Part shown: one piece after another, positions 1 to 10,069 of the stretch
Position numbering within the stretch: position 1 is the first letter of the stretch
Layout: every line of letters starts with the position of its first letter
Assembly (NCBI GenBank): GCA_002343395.1
Contig: DDSN01000053.1
Location: forward strand, 20,685 to 46,366
DNA length: 25,682 bases
Reading direction: 5' to 3'
DNA from: Hyphomonadaceae bacterium UBA2389
GTDB taxonomy: Bacteria > Pseudomonadota > Alphaproteobacteria > Caulobacterales > Aquidulcibacteraceae
Made by a program: the position numbers and the translations under genes
The notes under the pieces: model-generated
Told to the model about the DNA's origin: nothing
The model's database searches: none
What the model saw: only the letters and a program-made list of their open reading frames with translations

Positions 1-72
1 CGCCAACCCGGTCAGGTCCGGAAGGAAGCAGCCGTAACGGGTTGCGTACGGGTCGCCGTCCTGTCTGCACCT
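1..72 (+). ncRNA. ffs: Signal recognition particle RNA (4.5S), 3' portion
   Basis: This is the RNA scaffold of the signal recognition particle, which binds Ffh and targets nascent inner-membrane proteins to FtsY. The conserved apical core is visible at about 11-35, with the hallmark GTCAGGTCCGGAAGGAAGCA containing the GGAA tetraloop and the asymmetric loop that binds the Ffh M domain. The following bases pair back towards the missing 5' side. The 5' end lies outside the window, and the 3' end near position 72 is estimated from where the helix sequence gives way to a T-rich stretch. In alphaproteobacteria this gene usually sits just upstream of dnaX; here a histidine kinase gene separates them. 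Confidence 0.92.
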
Positions 73-86
73 TTGTTTGAGGGAAG

Positions 87-1523
87 TTAAGCGGCTTCGC
101 GCGCGCACTCGGCGAGCGGCGGCTCGACGGGCAGGATCAGCGTGAAGCGCGACCCTTTTCCGAGTTCGCTTTCGACCGTCACGTCACCGCCCATCAGCCG
201 AGCGTAGCGCCGCGTTATTGAAAGGCCGAGCCCCGTGCCGCCATAGCGGCGCGTAATCGATGCGTCGGCCTGCGCGAACGGCTGGAAAAGCCTCGCAAGC
301 GTCTCGGGAGCGATGCCGATGCCAGTGTCGGAGACGACAAACGCCACTCCGTTGGCTCCGTCGCACTCCGCGCGCTTCACATGCACAACAATGCGTCCGT
401 TGTGGGTGAACTTGGCCGCGTTGGACGCCAAATTCATCAAACACTGCTTCACCCGCAATGGGTCGGCCCAGAACGCTTCCGACCCCGGCTCAACGATGAG
501 GTCGCAACGGGTGCCGTTTCCGGCGGCGGTCGGTGAAATCGTATCCAGAACGCCGCGAGCAACCTGCTGCGCATCAAGCAATTCAGGTTGCAGCGCCACT
601 TTGTCGGCCTCCACCTTGGCGAGGTCGAGAATGTCAGCAATCAAGCCGAGGAGATGAAGTGCGGAGGTGCGCACGCGGCCGACATGTTCCATGCAGTCGC
701 TCACATCGCCCGCTTCCAGATCTTCCTCGATGATCTCGGAATATCCGATGACGGCGTTCAGTGGCGTGCGCAGCTCGTGACTCATGTTGGCCAGGAACAT
801 CGACTTGGCCTTGTTGGCCTCCTCCGCCGCGCGCATCGCTTCGATCAGCGCCGCCGTCCGTTCTTCGACGCGCTTTTCCAAATCCTCGGCAGCGACCTCG
901 GCGACCAGGCGGGCGCGGATCAGATCGCCGAAAATGATGCCGCCAGCGCGCGCCGTCACGACAATGTTGAGCATCACGAAGCCAGCGAGCGCAGCGACTA
1001 CAGCGCCCTCCCAGCCGCCGACGAGCGCCAAACTGTTCGCAACGATTCCAAGCGCCACCGCCGGCATCGTGTGGAAAATCATCGTTCGGGTCATGACGTG
1101 CAGGGAGGTGATCACTACCGCCGAGCCAGTGCAGTAAAGCAAGCCCAGGAGCGGTCCCGGCGCAGGGGCGAACGCGAGCGCGACATACGGAAGGACGTAG
1201 GCCGCAGTGATGATAGCCACGTTCCAGATGTGCTTGGAGGCGATCCCCGCAAGCTCTTGTTCAGTTTTTTCGCCAAGACGCTCGATTTCCGCCGGGAGGC
1301 GGCGAACCGTAATGAGGTCGAGGGCGATCCCTACAAAAGCGCCCGCGAGGCAGAGCAGCCACCAAAGCCCAGGCACAACCAACGCGACCAGAAACGGCAC
1401 AAAAAGCACCGACGCGTACCGGGTCGCACCATGGCGCGCCCAGGCGATCTCGAAGAACCGCCGTAGGGTCAGCATCCAGGCGCGCCGGTTCCCATCGGCG
1501 ATACCCAAAGCGGCTCCTTCCAT
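87..1523 (-). CDS. Membrane-bound sensor histidine kinase
   Basis: This is a two-component sensor kinase that should autophosphorylate on His and pass the phosphate to an unlinked response regulator. With the start used here (478 aa) the N-terminal half (about 35-190) is hydrophobic, with several membrane segments and no large periplasmic sensor domain. A coiled linker (about 200-240) leads to a HisKA domain with the H-box SHELRTPLNAVIGYSE (His249). The ATPase domain follows, with N-box NLASNAAKF (364-372), G1 DTGIG (399-403), F-box LFQPFAQAD and G2 GGTGLGLS. There is no fused receiver domain. The ATG at 1523 is preferred over a TTG six codons upstream because GGAGGG (minus strand, 1534-1539) lies 10 nt before it. 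No response regulator gene is nearby. The signal sensed is unknown. Confidence 0.9.
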   Translation of the reverse strand: MEGAALGIADGNRRAWMLTLRRFFEIAWARHGATRYASVLFVPFLVALVVPGLWWLLCLAGAFVGIALDLITVRRLPAEIERLGEKTEQELAGIASKHIWNVAIITAAYVLPYVALAFAPAPGPLLGLLYCTGSAVVITSLHVMTRTMIFHTMPAVALGIVANSLALVGGWEGAVVAALAGFVMLNIVVTARAGGIIFGDLIRARLVAEVAAEDLEKRVEERTAALIEAMRAAEEANKAKSMFLANMSHELRTPLNAVIGYSEIIEEDLEAGDVSDCMEHVGRVRTSALHLLGLIADILDLAKVEADKVALQPELLDAQQVARGVLDTISPTAAGNGTRCDLIVEPGSEAFWADPLRVKQCLMNLASNAAKFTHNGRIVVHVKRAECDGANGVAFVVSDTGIGIAPETLARLFQPFAQADASITRRYGGTGLGLSITRRYARLMGGDVTVESELGKGSRFTLILPVEPPLAECAREAA

Positions 1524-1645
1524 GGCCCCACAGCCCTCCAAGGCGTGATCTTGCCACGAATTGGTAAAGCAGCCCCGAAGAATACCCGGAGAGGTTGTGG
1601 TCTCGCGCTCGCGAACGCCGCCTTTCCTCGCTATGGTGACGCCTA
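1524..1645. promoter_or_regulatory. Divergent intergenic region, histidine kinase / dnaX
   Basis: This 122 bp gap separates divergent genes and must hold the promoters for both the kinase (leftward) and dnaX (rightward), unless dnaX is read from the ffs promoter. The only clear element is the kinase Shine-Dalgarno sequence GGAGGG on the minus strand at 1534-1539. I cannot pick a convincing -35/-10 pair. No strong Shine-Dalgarno sequence precedes the dnaX ATG. Confidence 0.4.
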
Positions 1646-3396
<1,751 letters not shown>

Positions 3397-3400
<4 letters not shown>

Positions 3401-3720
3401 AAGACCTTTCGCAACTCATGCGTCAGGCCCAGCAAATGCAGGCCAAGATCAACGATGCGCAAAAGAAACTCGAAGCCATGGAAGTCGAGGGTACGGCTGG
3501 CGGCGGCATGGTGAAGCTGCGCATCACGGGAAAAAACGCACTGCTCAGCATCGCGATCGACCCTTCGCTGATGGCCGCGGGCGAGCAGGAAATTCTCGAA
3601 GACCTGATTAAAGCCGCCCACGATGACGCGCGCCGCAAACTCGAGGACGCGCAAAACGACGAAATGAAGGGTTTGAGTGGCGGCCTGGGAATTCTTCCTG
3701 GCTTCAAGATGCCGTTTTAG
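3397..3720 (+). CDS. ybaB: YbaB/EbfC nucleoid-associated protein
   Basis: This small DNA-binding protein (107 aa, the usual family length) forms dimers that grip DNA and help organise the nucleoid. The sequence shows the characteristic N-terminal helix rich in Gln/Met/Lys (SQLMRQAQQMQAKINDAQ), the short EVEGTAGGGMVK strand-turn motif, the region IDPSLMAAGEQEILEDLIKAA, and a Gly-rich C-terminus ending in LPGFKMPF. The ATG overlaps the dnaX stop (ATGA), so translation is probably coupled to dnaX. The dnaX-ybaB-recR order is widely conserved and ties the gene to DNA replication and repair, although its exact role is not settled. Confidence 0.95.
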
Positions 3721-3757
3721 GCGCGGAGCAAATTTGATACTTGGCCGTCATCTCAGG

Positions 3758-3783
3758 TCCGGCGCCGGAAGGCGTCATGCCTT
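3758..3783. repeat. Two adjacent inverted repeats between ybaB and recR
   Basis: The 93 bp gap between ybaB and recR holds a perfect 12 bp palindrome TCCGGCGCCGGA (3758-3769), followed directly by AAGGC-GTCAT-GCCTT (3769-3783), a 5 bp stem with a 5 nt loop. No T-tract follows, so a strong intrinsic terminator is unlikely. They could form an attenuating or RNA-stabilising structure, or be chance in GC-rich DNA. Confidence 0.3.
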
Positions 3784-3813
3784 CGCTACCCGCTTCTTAG
3801 CATATCGGCGCCC

Positions 3814-4422
3814 ATGAAACGCTCCGCCACAGCCGCCCCCGAGATCGAAGCGCTCATTGCGTTGCTTGCGAAAACACCGGGCCTGGGCCCGCGGTCGGCA
3901 CGCCGAGCGGCGCTACACCTGCTCAAGAAAAAAGACGCGCTGATGCTGCCGCTCGCCGCTGCGCTTCAAGAGGCCGCGGAGAAAGTGCGGCCATGCTCCC
4001 AATGCGGAGCGCTCGACACCCAGGACCCGTGTCTGTTGTGCGGCGATCCGCAACGCGATGACGGCCTCATTTGCGTCGTCGCCGAAGTCGGCGATGTGTG
4101 GGCGCTGGAGCGCGCAGGCGCGTTCAAGGGCCGCTACCATGTGCTAGGCGGCGTGCTCTCAGCGCTCGACGGCGTGCGTCCGGAAGACTTGCGCATAGCC
4201 AAGCTGATGGAGCGCGCCAGCCGCGACGGCGTACGCGAGGTGATCCTCGCGCTCGCCGCAACTGTCGATGGCCAGACGACAGCACATTACCTCGCCGAGC
4301 GCCTGACGCCACTCGGGATCACGATCAGCCGGCTCTCGCACGGCGTGCCCGTCGGCGGCGAGCTCGATTTGCTTGACGACGGCACCTTGTTCGCCGCGCT
4401 ACAAAGCCGTCGCTCAACATGA
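3814..4422 (+). CDS. recR: Recombination mediator RecR
   Basis: RecR works with RecO (and RecF) to load RecA onto SSB-coated single-stranded DNA at gaps. The 202 aa length is typical. The domains appear in the normal order: a helix-hairpin-helix (TPGLGPRSARRAALHLL, 21-37), a four-Cys zinc finger (Cys61, Cys64, Cys73, Cys76), a Toprim domain starting at LICVVAEVGDVWALE (about 85-99), and the C-terminal signature HGVPVGGELDLLDDGTL. No strong Shine-Dalgarno sequence precedes the ATG. The gene is the third member of the dnaX-ybaB-recR cluster and ends only 4 bp before the convergent caspase-like gene. Confidence 0.97.
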   Translation: MKRSATAAPEIEALIALLAKTPGLGPRSARRAALHLLKKKDALMLPLAAALQEAAEKVRPCSQCGALDTQDPCLLCGDPQRDDGLICVVAEVGDVWALERAGAFKGRYHVLGGVLSALDGVRPEDLRIAKLMERASRDGVREVILALAATVDGQTTAHYLAERLTPLGITISRLSHGVPVGGELDLLDDGTLFAALQSRRST

Positions 4423-4426
4423 TCGC

Positions 4427-6304
4427 CTAGGCGCCAAGCGCCAGCACCGGCGCATCAACTTGCACCGCGCCGCGGTCAACCACAGGGAATTGGTAGTTGC
4501 GCTGCCCTTCCTGCGTCTCGGCGCCAACGTTCTGTACCTCGCGCGCGAATTCGCGACGTACAAAAGCGGACAACTCACCGGCGGTGATGACGCGATCGCG
4601 GTTTTCATCGGCGTTCCCGGAAAGCCCGGTTTGGATAAAGTGCGAGAGGAACCCGCCCGCCTCGAATTTCTCGGCCACGGACGAAGTCAAATCCTCTTCG
4701 GAACTGAACAGGCCCATCACGCCAGGGCGGCTTACGACGTCACGCGCGAACCCGCCGCTAAAGCAGCTGTCCAACACCAGCAGCGCGGTTTGCGATCGCA
4801 CCTGCGCGAACATCTGCGTCAGCTCGTCATCCGTCAGCGCGCCATCAACCAGCTCGATCGTTTCTTCCTTGCCGTCTGGCTCGGTCGCTGTGACGCGCCC
4901 GCGCACCTGGTTGCCGTGACCTGAATAGAAAAACAGGAACAAATCGTTCGGTCCGGCCACCGCAGCTACTCGGGCAAACGCCTGCTGCAGGCCCGCGCGC
5001 GTCGCCTGCCCGTCAATCAACGTCACGCTCTCCGGCGCGAGCGCGCCTTGGCGTTGCAGGGCGTCCCGCAGTTTGCGCGCATCTTCGGCCGTGAGCGGCA
5101 GATCGTTCCCCGATCCCGGATAATCGGAAATGCCGACCATCACCGCGTAAACACGGCGCGCGCTGGACGTGGCGGCGACCTGCGGCGCCGCGCCTTGCTG
5201 CAAGGTCACGACATAGGCGCCACTTTCGCCCGGCTGATAGGATGTGGCGCCGATGCGATACTCGCCGGTCTCCGCTAGCGTCGTTTCGATGCGGGCGTTG
5301 CGATCGCCTTGCGAGCGATCGTCGTTGTCTTCCTGGGCGCCCGAGGGCGCGACAAGGATGAGGTAGGGATCGACTTGCGTCGAACTCATGTCGATGACGA
5401 CACGTTCGCCCTGCCGGCCCTGGAAGCGATAGGTGTCCACGAACTCGCCGCTCTGCAGCGTTTCGTCACCCTGCTGCAACGCGCCGTTCATTGTCTGGCC
5501 CGCCGCGAAGGTCTCGGCCGCGCCGGCGAGATCTGGCGTCACGCCCTGCGCGGGATTGATCTGGAGTTCGTATGCGCCGGCCTCGCCGGGCGCATACGAG
5601 GTGACATGCACAGTGTACTGACCATCTGTTGGAATCGTGACCGCGACGCGGCTATTGCGCGTATTGTTGGCGGTATCGTCATCATTGAACTCGCGAAAAT
5701 TGTTCGGCCCTGTGATTGCTACGTATGTGTCGAATTGCGCGGAAGTCAGCACCAATTCGATCTGCTGGCCGCGTGTCGCCGTGAGCGGATAGGTATCGAC
5801 AAACTCACCAGATTGGAGCTGCGCGTCGCCCTGGGCAAGTTCTCCCGTCAGGCGCTGCGCTGTGATCGGCGGCGCCGTGGCCGGCGTCTCTGTCGTCGGC
5901 GTAGCCGCGCCCGCGCGTTCCACCGCGAGCTGATACGATCCCTGCGCGTTACGACTGAAGCTCGTCACGTAAACCTGGGCCACGCCCGATTCCGGGAACG
6001 TGAACGTGAGGCGTGAATTGTAGGACTGCCCATCGTCATCATTATCTTGCGAGAGCGATCCTGGGCCGCGGACATAAAGGTAGGCGTCGAATACTTCCGA
6101 AGTGAGGCGCAGCGTGTATTGCTCGCCCTGCTGGCCACGCAGCTGGTAGACGTCGACCAATCCGCCCTGGTCTTGCTTCAAATCGGCTTGGTCGAGCGCG
6201 CCACTCAGGGTCTGACCCGCCTGGAGCCCGCCGCCTGCCGCACCGAGCTGTCCGCACGCGGACAAGACAAGTAGCGCCGCCACGGCGAGTGACTTGAATT
6301 TCAT
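4427..6304 (-). CDS. Secreted caspase-like (peptidase C14) lipoprotein with three PPC-type modules
   Basis: This is a predicted exported, lipid-anchored metacaspase-like cysteine peptidase of 625 aa. The chosen ATG begins a lipoprotein signal (MKFKSLAVAALLVLSACG, lipidated Cys17) and has GGGGAGG (minus strand, 6313-6319) 8 nt upstream; a longer reading frame to 6409 lacks both. Three beta-rich modules of about 105 residues follow (about 27-130, 148-250, 266-370), each with a D-Y/F-Y core, an Asn-Asp-Asp turn and a closing VTSF/VTSY strand, resembling bacterial pre-peptidase C-terminal domains. The C14 domain (about 383-560) has the dyad His463 (FFYSGHG) and Cys514 (LDSCFSGG). An EF-hand-like loop at 566-577 (DENRDRVITAGE) suggests calcium binding. 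Natural substrate unknown. Confidence 0.88.
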   Translation of the reverse strand: MKFKSLAVAALLVLSACGQLGAAGGGLQAGQTLSGALDQADLKQDQGGLVDVYQLRGQQGEQYTLRLTSEVFDAYLYVRGPGSLSQDNDDDGQSYNSRLTFTFPESGVAQVYVTSFSRNAQGSYQLAVERAGAATPTTETPATAPPITAQRLTGELAQGDAQLQSGEFVDTYPLTATRGQQIELVLTSAQFDTYVAITGPNNFREFNDDDTANNTRNSRVAVTIPTDGQYTVHVTSYAPGEAGAYELQINPAQGVTPDLAGAAETFAAGQTMNGALQQGDETLQSGEFVDTYRFQGRQGERVVIDMSSTQVDPYLILVAPSGAQEDNDDRSQGDRNARIETTLAETGEYRIGATSYQPGESGAYVVTLQQGAAPQVAATSSARRVYAVMVGISDYPGSGNDLPLTAEDARKLRDALQRQGALAPESVTLIDGQATRAGLQQAFARVAAVAGPNDLFLFFYSGHGNQVRGRVTATEPDGKEETIELVDGALTDDELTQMFAQVRSQTALLVLDSCFSGGFARDVVSRPGVMGLFSSEEDLTSSVAEKFEAGGFLSHFIQTGLSGNADENRDRVITAGELSAFVRREFAREVQNVGAETQEGQRNYQFPVVDRGAVQVDAPVLALGA

Positions 6305-6448
6305 TGGACGCGCCTCCCCGGATTCGGAGCCTGAGCTTAAGCCGGCGCCCCATTGCGTCAACATGGGCGAACCCTTGGACCTGTCCGCGCCACTTGGGGC
6401 GACGGCCATGGTTTCGCTGGAAATGCCCTGTTAGGCTCGCTCCACCTG
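6305..6448. promoter_or_regulatory. Divergent intergenic region, caspase-like lipoprotein / DUF4175
   Basis: At 144 bp this is the largest gap in the window, and it should carry promoters in both directions. It holds the leftward ribosome binding site GGGGAGG (minus strand, 6313-6319) and a GANTC site (GATTC, 6321-6325), the target of CcrM-type methylases in alphaproteobacteria. I cannot assign -35/-10 boxes with confidence. The DUF4175 start lacks a good Shine-Dalgarno sequence. Confidence 0.4.
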
Positions 6449-9001
6449 ATGAAGCTCCAAGACGCCCTTGACCAACTTGCGCGGGAAACCCGTCGCGTCC
6501 AGCGTCGCTTGGCGTTTGAACGCGGCGTCGCATTGGCGCGGGCGCCATTGCTCGCGGCCAGCGTGTGGGCCGGCGTTGCCTTGTTCGGCGCTCATGAAGC
6601 GCTGCCGTTTCTGGCGCAGAGCTTGACCGCGCTCGCCGCGCTCGTGCTTGTCGCCGCCTTGGCATGGCGTGCGCTTCGGCGATGGACCCCGCCGACGCGC
6701 TTTGAGGCGCGCGCACGCCTCGCCGACGATAGCCGATTTGACGCCGCGTCCCTGGCCGCACTCGACGATCAACCCGTGCGTCTCGATGCACGGGCGTCAG
6801 CATTTTGGAAACATGAACGGACGCGCGCCCTAGAGCTTGCGGGTAAGGCGCGCGCCGGCCCGCCGCGCTTGCATCTGAACGCGCTGGATCCCTATCGCCT
6901 CCGCTATGCAGCGGGGTTTGCCTTGGTGGTCGGCGTAATCGTGGCGGGCTGGGACGCGCCAGATCGCTTGGCGCGCGCGTTCTTTCCCGATCCGGGACCG
7001 CTCGTGGGCGACCGCCCCATGCAAATCGAAGCTTGGGCGACGCCCGCGGATTACCTCCGCGCCGCGCCAATTTCGTTGTCGGATTCCGCGGGCGGCGCCG
7101 TCGTCACGCCGCCCGCAGTGGACGTGACTGTGAGACTAACCGGCCCAGCCGGCCCGCCGTCGCTCACATTCGACGGCAGACGCGCCCACGCGCGCGTTCG
7201 TTTCGAACGCAGCGCCGATGGCGCGTGGGAAGCGCGGCTGCCTGTGAGCGAAGCCGGACGGTTGCGTATCGTGCGTTTTCACACGCGCGCCGCATGGCGC
7301 TTCGCGCCCTCGCCGGATCGCGCGCCCCGCGCGGCTTTCACAGCGCCGATCGCACAGCTCGCTGATGAGACCGTCTCGATCGCATGGCGCGCCGAGGATG
7401 ACTTCGGGGTGCGCCGCTTGGCGCTGCGCGTGAGACCCGTGACGCCGCCGCCGGGATTGCGCCGCGCCGATCCGGTCGACACGGATCTGGAAGCGCCCGC
7501 CGGCGATCCGCGCGAAGCGCAAACAGAGACGGAAATCGATCTAGCGGCCCACCCCTATGCCGGCATGGAAGTCGAGGCGCGAATCGTCGCCTTCGATGCG
7601 ATCGGTCAAGAAGGCGTCAGCGAGCCACTGCGGTTCACGATGCCGGAAAAAGTGTTTCTGCAGCCGCTCGCGCGCGCGGCGATCGAAATCCGCCGCCACC
7701 TCATGGCGGAGCGTCGCCCGTATCGCGCGCAGCAGCGCCGCCAACCTGTCTGGAGACCGGCGGGCGACATTCTCTTCGGCAACCAACGCGAGGAAGTTCG
7801 GGACGCCGAACGCACGCCGTCGTTGCGTCGCGCGCCGGAAGGAGTGCGCCATGCCGCGCGCTTGATCAACGCCCTCACCATGGCGCCAGAAGATGGGTAT
7901 TTCCGCGATCTCGCGGTTTATCTCGGCTTTCAACGTGCACGCGCCCAGTTGGATTTGGCGCGAAACATCTCCGAAACCGACGCCGCCGCCGACATGCTCT
8001 GGCATACGGCTCTGCGCGCCGAATACGGCGGCGCAGCCGACACCCGCCGCGCCCTGGAAGAAGCGCAACGCCAGTTGGCGCAAGCACTAGCCGAAGGCGC
8101 ACCGCCGGAACGCATCCGCCAACTCGTGGACGCGTTGCGTCGCGCGACGGAGGCTTACATGCAAGCGCTTGTCCAAGAGGCGCTGCGCGACGGCGATCGC
8201 GACAGCATGGAAGACACGCTCGACCAAACAGAAGTGAGCGAGCAAGACATCGAACAGATGATGCGCGAAGTGCAACGTTTGGCGGAACAGGGCCGTCAAG
8301 CCGAAGCGCAGGCGCTGCTCGATCAACTCGCCGGCATCCTGCAAAATCTCGACGTGCGCCTCTCCGAACAGCAAAGCGGCGAAGGCGATGCCCAAGAACA
8401 ACCGATGCAGCAGAGCCTCGATAATCTCGCCCAAACCATGGGCGAACAGCGCGCCCTGCGCGACGACACTCAACGCCAGCAGCAAGGCCAAGGCGGGGGT
8501 GGAGGCGAGCAACGCGGCGGGCAAGGCGGCGATCCGTTGGCTGAACGCCAAGCCGCCCTGCGCCAAGGGCTGGCGGACGCACAACGAATGGCCGAAGAAG
8601 CCGGCAGCGCGCCAAGCGACGACCTTAATGCAGCGGGAGAAGCGATGCGGCGGTCGGAGGACGCGCTGCGGCGCGGCGATCTGCAATCGGCGCAGGCAGC
8701 ACAATCGGCTGCGCTCAACGACCTCCGCAGCGGCGCGGACGCACTCGCCGCCGAGATGCGCGCGCGTGGCGAAGAGGGGCAAGACGGCGAAGCCCTGGAT
8801 GGTTCAAACTCGGGACGCGATCCGCTCGGCCGCTCCACCGGAAACGGGCGCAGCGACAGCTCAACGACGGGATCGCACGCCGATCCTGTACGCGCCCGCG
8901 ACGTCTATGATGAAATACGCCGCCGCGCCGAAGATCCGACGCGCCCCGACAGCGAGCGCGACTACCTTCGCCGCCTGCTCGATCGCTTTGGCGACAGTTA
9001 A
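6449..9001 (+). CDS. DUF4175 / TIGR02302 family membrane protein
   Basis: This is a large alphaproteobacterial family protein of unknown function. Starting at ATG 6449 it has 850 aa, which matches the family's usual size; an upstream TTG at 6353 would extend it into the promoter region of the divergent gene. Two hydrophobic segments (about 33-47 and 53-75) and a third (about 153-169) anchor it in the inner membrane. A long, probably periplasmic part follows with beta-rich sequence (about 190-400). The C-terminal third is helical and extremely rich in Gln, Glu and Ala, with a Gly/Gln low-complexity stretch near 685-705. It ends with a charged segment (VYDEIRRRAEDPTRPDSERD) that I recall as typical of the family's C-terminus. 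A lipoprotein gene follows 11 bp downstream, probably co-transcribed. Confidence 0.85.
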   Translation: MKLQDALDQLARETRRVQRRLAFERGVALARAPLLAASVWAGVALFGAHEALPFLAQSLTALAALVLVAALAWRALRRWTPPTRFEARARLADDSRFDAASLAALDDQPVRLDARASAFWKHERTRALELAGKARAGPPRLHLNALDPYRLRYAAGFALVVGVIVAGWDAPDRLARAFFPDPGPLVGDRPMQIEAWATPADYLRAAPISLSDSAGGAVVTPPAVDVTVRLTGPAGPPSLTFDGRRAHARVRFERSADGAWEARLPVSEAGRLRIVRFHTRAAWRFAPSPDRAPRAAFTAPIAQLADETVSIAWRAEDDFGVRRLALRVRPVTPPPGLRRADPVDTDLEAPAGDPREAQTETEIDLAAHPYAGMEVEARIVAFDAIGQEGVSEPLRFTMPEKVFLQPLARAAIEIRRHLMAERRPYRAQQRRQPVWRPAGDILFGNQREEVRDAERTPSLRRAPEGVRHAARLINALTMAPEDGYFRDLAVYLGFQRARAQLDLARNISETDAAADMLWHTALRAEYGGAADTRRALEEAQRQLAQALAEGAPPERIRQLVDALRRATEAYMQALVQEALRDGDRDSMEDTLDQTEVSEQDIEQMMREVQRLAEQGRQAEAQALLDQLAGILQNLDVRLSEQQSGEGDAQEQPMQQSLDNLAQTMGEQRALRDDTQRQQQGQGGGGGEQRGGQGGDPLAERQAALRQGLADAQRMAEEAGSAPSDDLNAAGEAMRRSEDALRRGDLQSAQAAQSAALNDLRSGADALAAEMRARGEEGQDGEALDGSNSGRDPLGRSTGNGRSDSSTTGSHADPVRARDVYDEIRRRAEDPTRPDSERDYLRRLLDRFGDS

Positions 9002-9012
9002 GGGAGGAGCCG

Positions 9013-9549
9013 ATGTTCCGACGCGACTTGGTAATATCCGCGGCCGCCGTGCTATGCTTGGCGGCTTGTTCTCCGCCTCCCGAGCAGAGTGAAACACGCC
9101 CGCCGCAAGCCCCCGCCCCGATCGTCATAACCTGCAACGCGTTAACGCCCGACACCGCACGCGCCGTTCTTGTGCAGGAAGAACTGGCGAGCACCGCCGC
9201 CGCATCGGACTTGCGTGGCGGCGCGATCACTCCCGGCGTCTATGACTTGACGCAAGCCACCCGCATTGGCGCCGCCACTGGGTGGAGTGGCGCGCAGACT
9301 GTCGCGCTTGAGGTGACCGAAAACGAGGCTAGCGGGGTCACCTTCAATTGGGCCAGCGTAACCGCCCAGGGCGAAATTGATCGTTGGACGGCGGCGTTCA
9401 CGGAAACCCCTTCGCCGCGCATCATTTACTCGTGCGGGCGCATCGGCGAGGTCCCAATTGAATTCGCGGCGCGCAACCGCACTTTGAACCTTCGCATCCA
9501 GGATGGCGCCAACGGGCAACTGGCGCTCGTTTTCGAGCGACGCGTTTAG
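9013..9549 (+). CDS. Small lipoprotein of unknown function
   Basis: I do not recognise this 178 aa protein. It begins with a clear lipoprotein signal: positively charged MFRRD, a hydrophobic stretch and the lipobox LAAC (lipidated Cys19). A Pro-rich linker follows, then a soluble domain that would lie in the periplasm or at the outer membrane, with two further Cys (one near the N-terminus of the domain, one in YSCGR) that could form a disulfide. AGGGAGGA just upstream is a strong ribosome binding site, and the gene starts 11 bp after the DUF4175 gene, so the two probably form an operon. It converges on hpt with a 1 bp gap. Confidence 0.8.
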   Translation: MFRRDLVISAAAVLCLAACSPPPEQSETRPPQAPAPIVITCNALTPDTARAVLVQEELASTAAASDLRGGAITPGVYDLTQATRIGAATGWSGAQTVALEVTENEASGVTFNWASVTAQGEIDRWTAAFTETPSPRIIYSCGRIGEVPIEFAARNRTLNLRIQDGANGQLALVFERRV

Positions 9550-9550
9550 G

Positions 9551-10069
9551 TCACTCGATGGCGGCAATGAAGGGCAAGCCGCGATAGCGGCCCGCATCAT
9601 CCATGCCGTAGCCGACCAAATAATCGCCCGGCGCGTCCCAGCCGATCGCGTCGATCGCCTCGCCCATCGCCTGCGGCTTTCGCACGAATGCGCAGGCCAT
9701 AACACGCGCAGCGCCCTTCGCCATGAGATGCGCGCGCGCATAGGCTATCGTACGGCCACTGTCGAAAACGTCGTCGACGATCAGCACGGGCCGTGCCTCG
9801 ACCGAGCGCGAGATGTCAGCCCGCACAACAACCTTACCGGAGCTCTCGCGGGCGTCGCGGTAGCTCTCCAGCCATAGCGAATCGTAGATCGGGTGGCGGC
9901 CTCGACGTTCAAAGGCTCGCATGAGGTCGGCGGCAAACGGGATAGCGCCTTGGAGCAAAGCGACGACCGTCCACCCATCGCCAACTTCGCCTAAGCATTC
10001 AGCGAGCGCACCTACGCGCCGCGCTATTTCCGCCTCCTCAAGCAGAACGCGCAAACGCGCGTCAGCCAT
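9551..10069 (-). CDS. hpt: Hypoxanthine phosphoribosyltransferase
   Basis: This enzyme converts hypoxanthine (and often guanine) plus PRPP to IMP/GMP in purine salvage in the cytoplasm. The 172 aa length suits a bacterial HPRT. The PRPP-binding loop is at 95-107 (VLIVDDVFDSGRT), with Asp-Asp in place of the more usual Glu-Asp. The LLQGAIPFAADL segment (38-49) is the PPi loop, and the C-terminal DYLVGYGMDDAGRYRGLPFI matches the base-recognition end of HPRTs. Its ATG lies inside the end of the upstream zinc-ribbon gene (8 nt overlap), so the two are probably translationally coupled. Exact base preference cannot be read from the sequence. Confidence 0.93.
   Translation of the reverse strand: MADARLRVLLEEAEIARRVGALAECLGEVGDGWTVVALLQGAIPFAADLMRAFERRGRHPIYDSLWLESYRDARESSGKVVVRADISRSVEARPVLIVDDVFDSGRTIAYARAHLMAKGAARVMACAFVRKPQAMGEAIDAIGWDAPGDYLVGYGMDDAGRYRGLPFIAAIE

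Noticed and set aside
588..1466. Long plus-strand open frame of about 290 codons
   Set aside because: It lies wholly antisense to the histidine kinase, whose HisKA and ATPase motifs are unmistakable; long antisense frames are common in GC-rich DNA. The translation is low-complexity Arg/His-rich without any recognisable motif.
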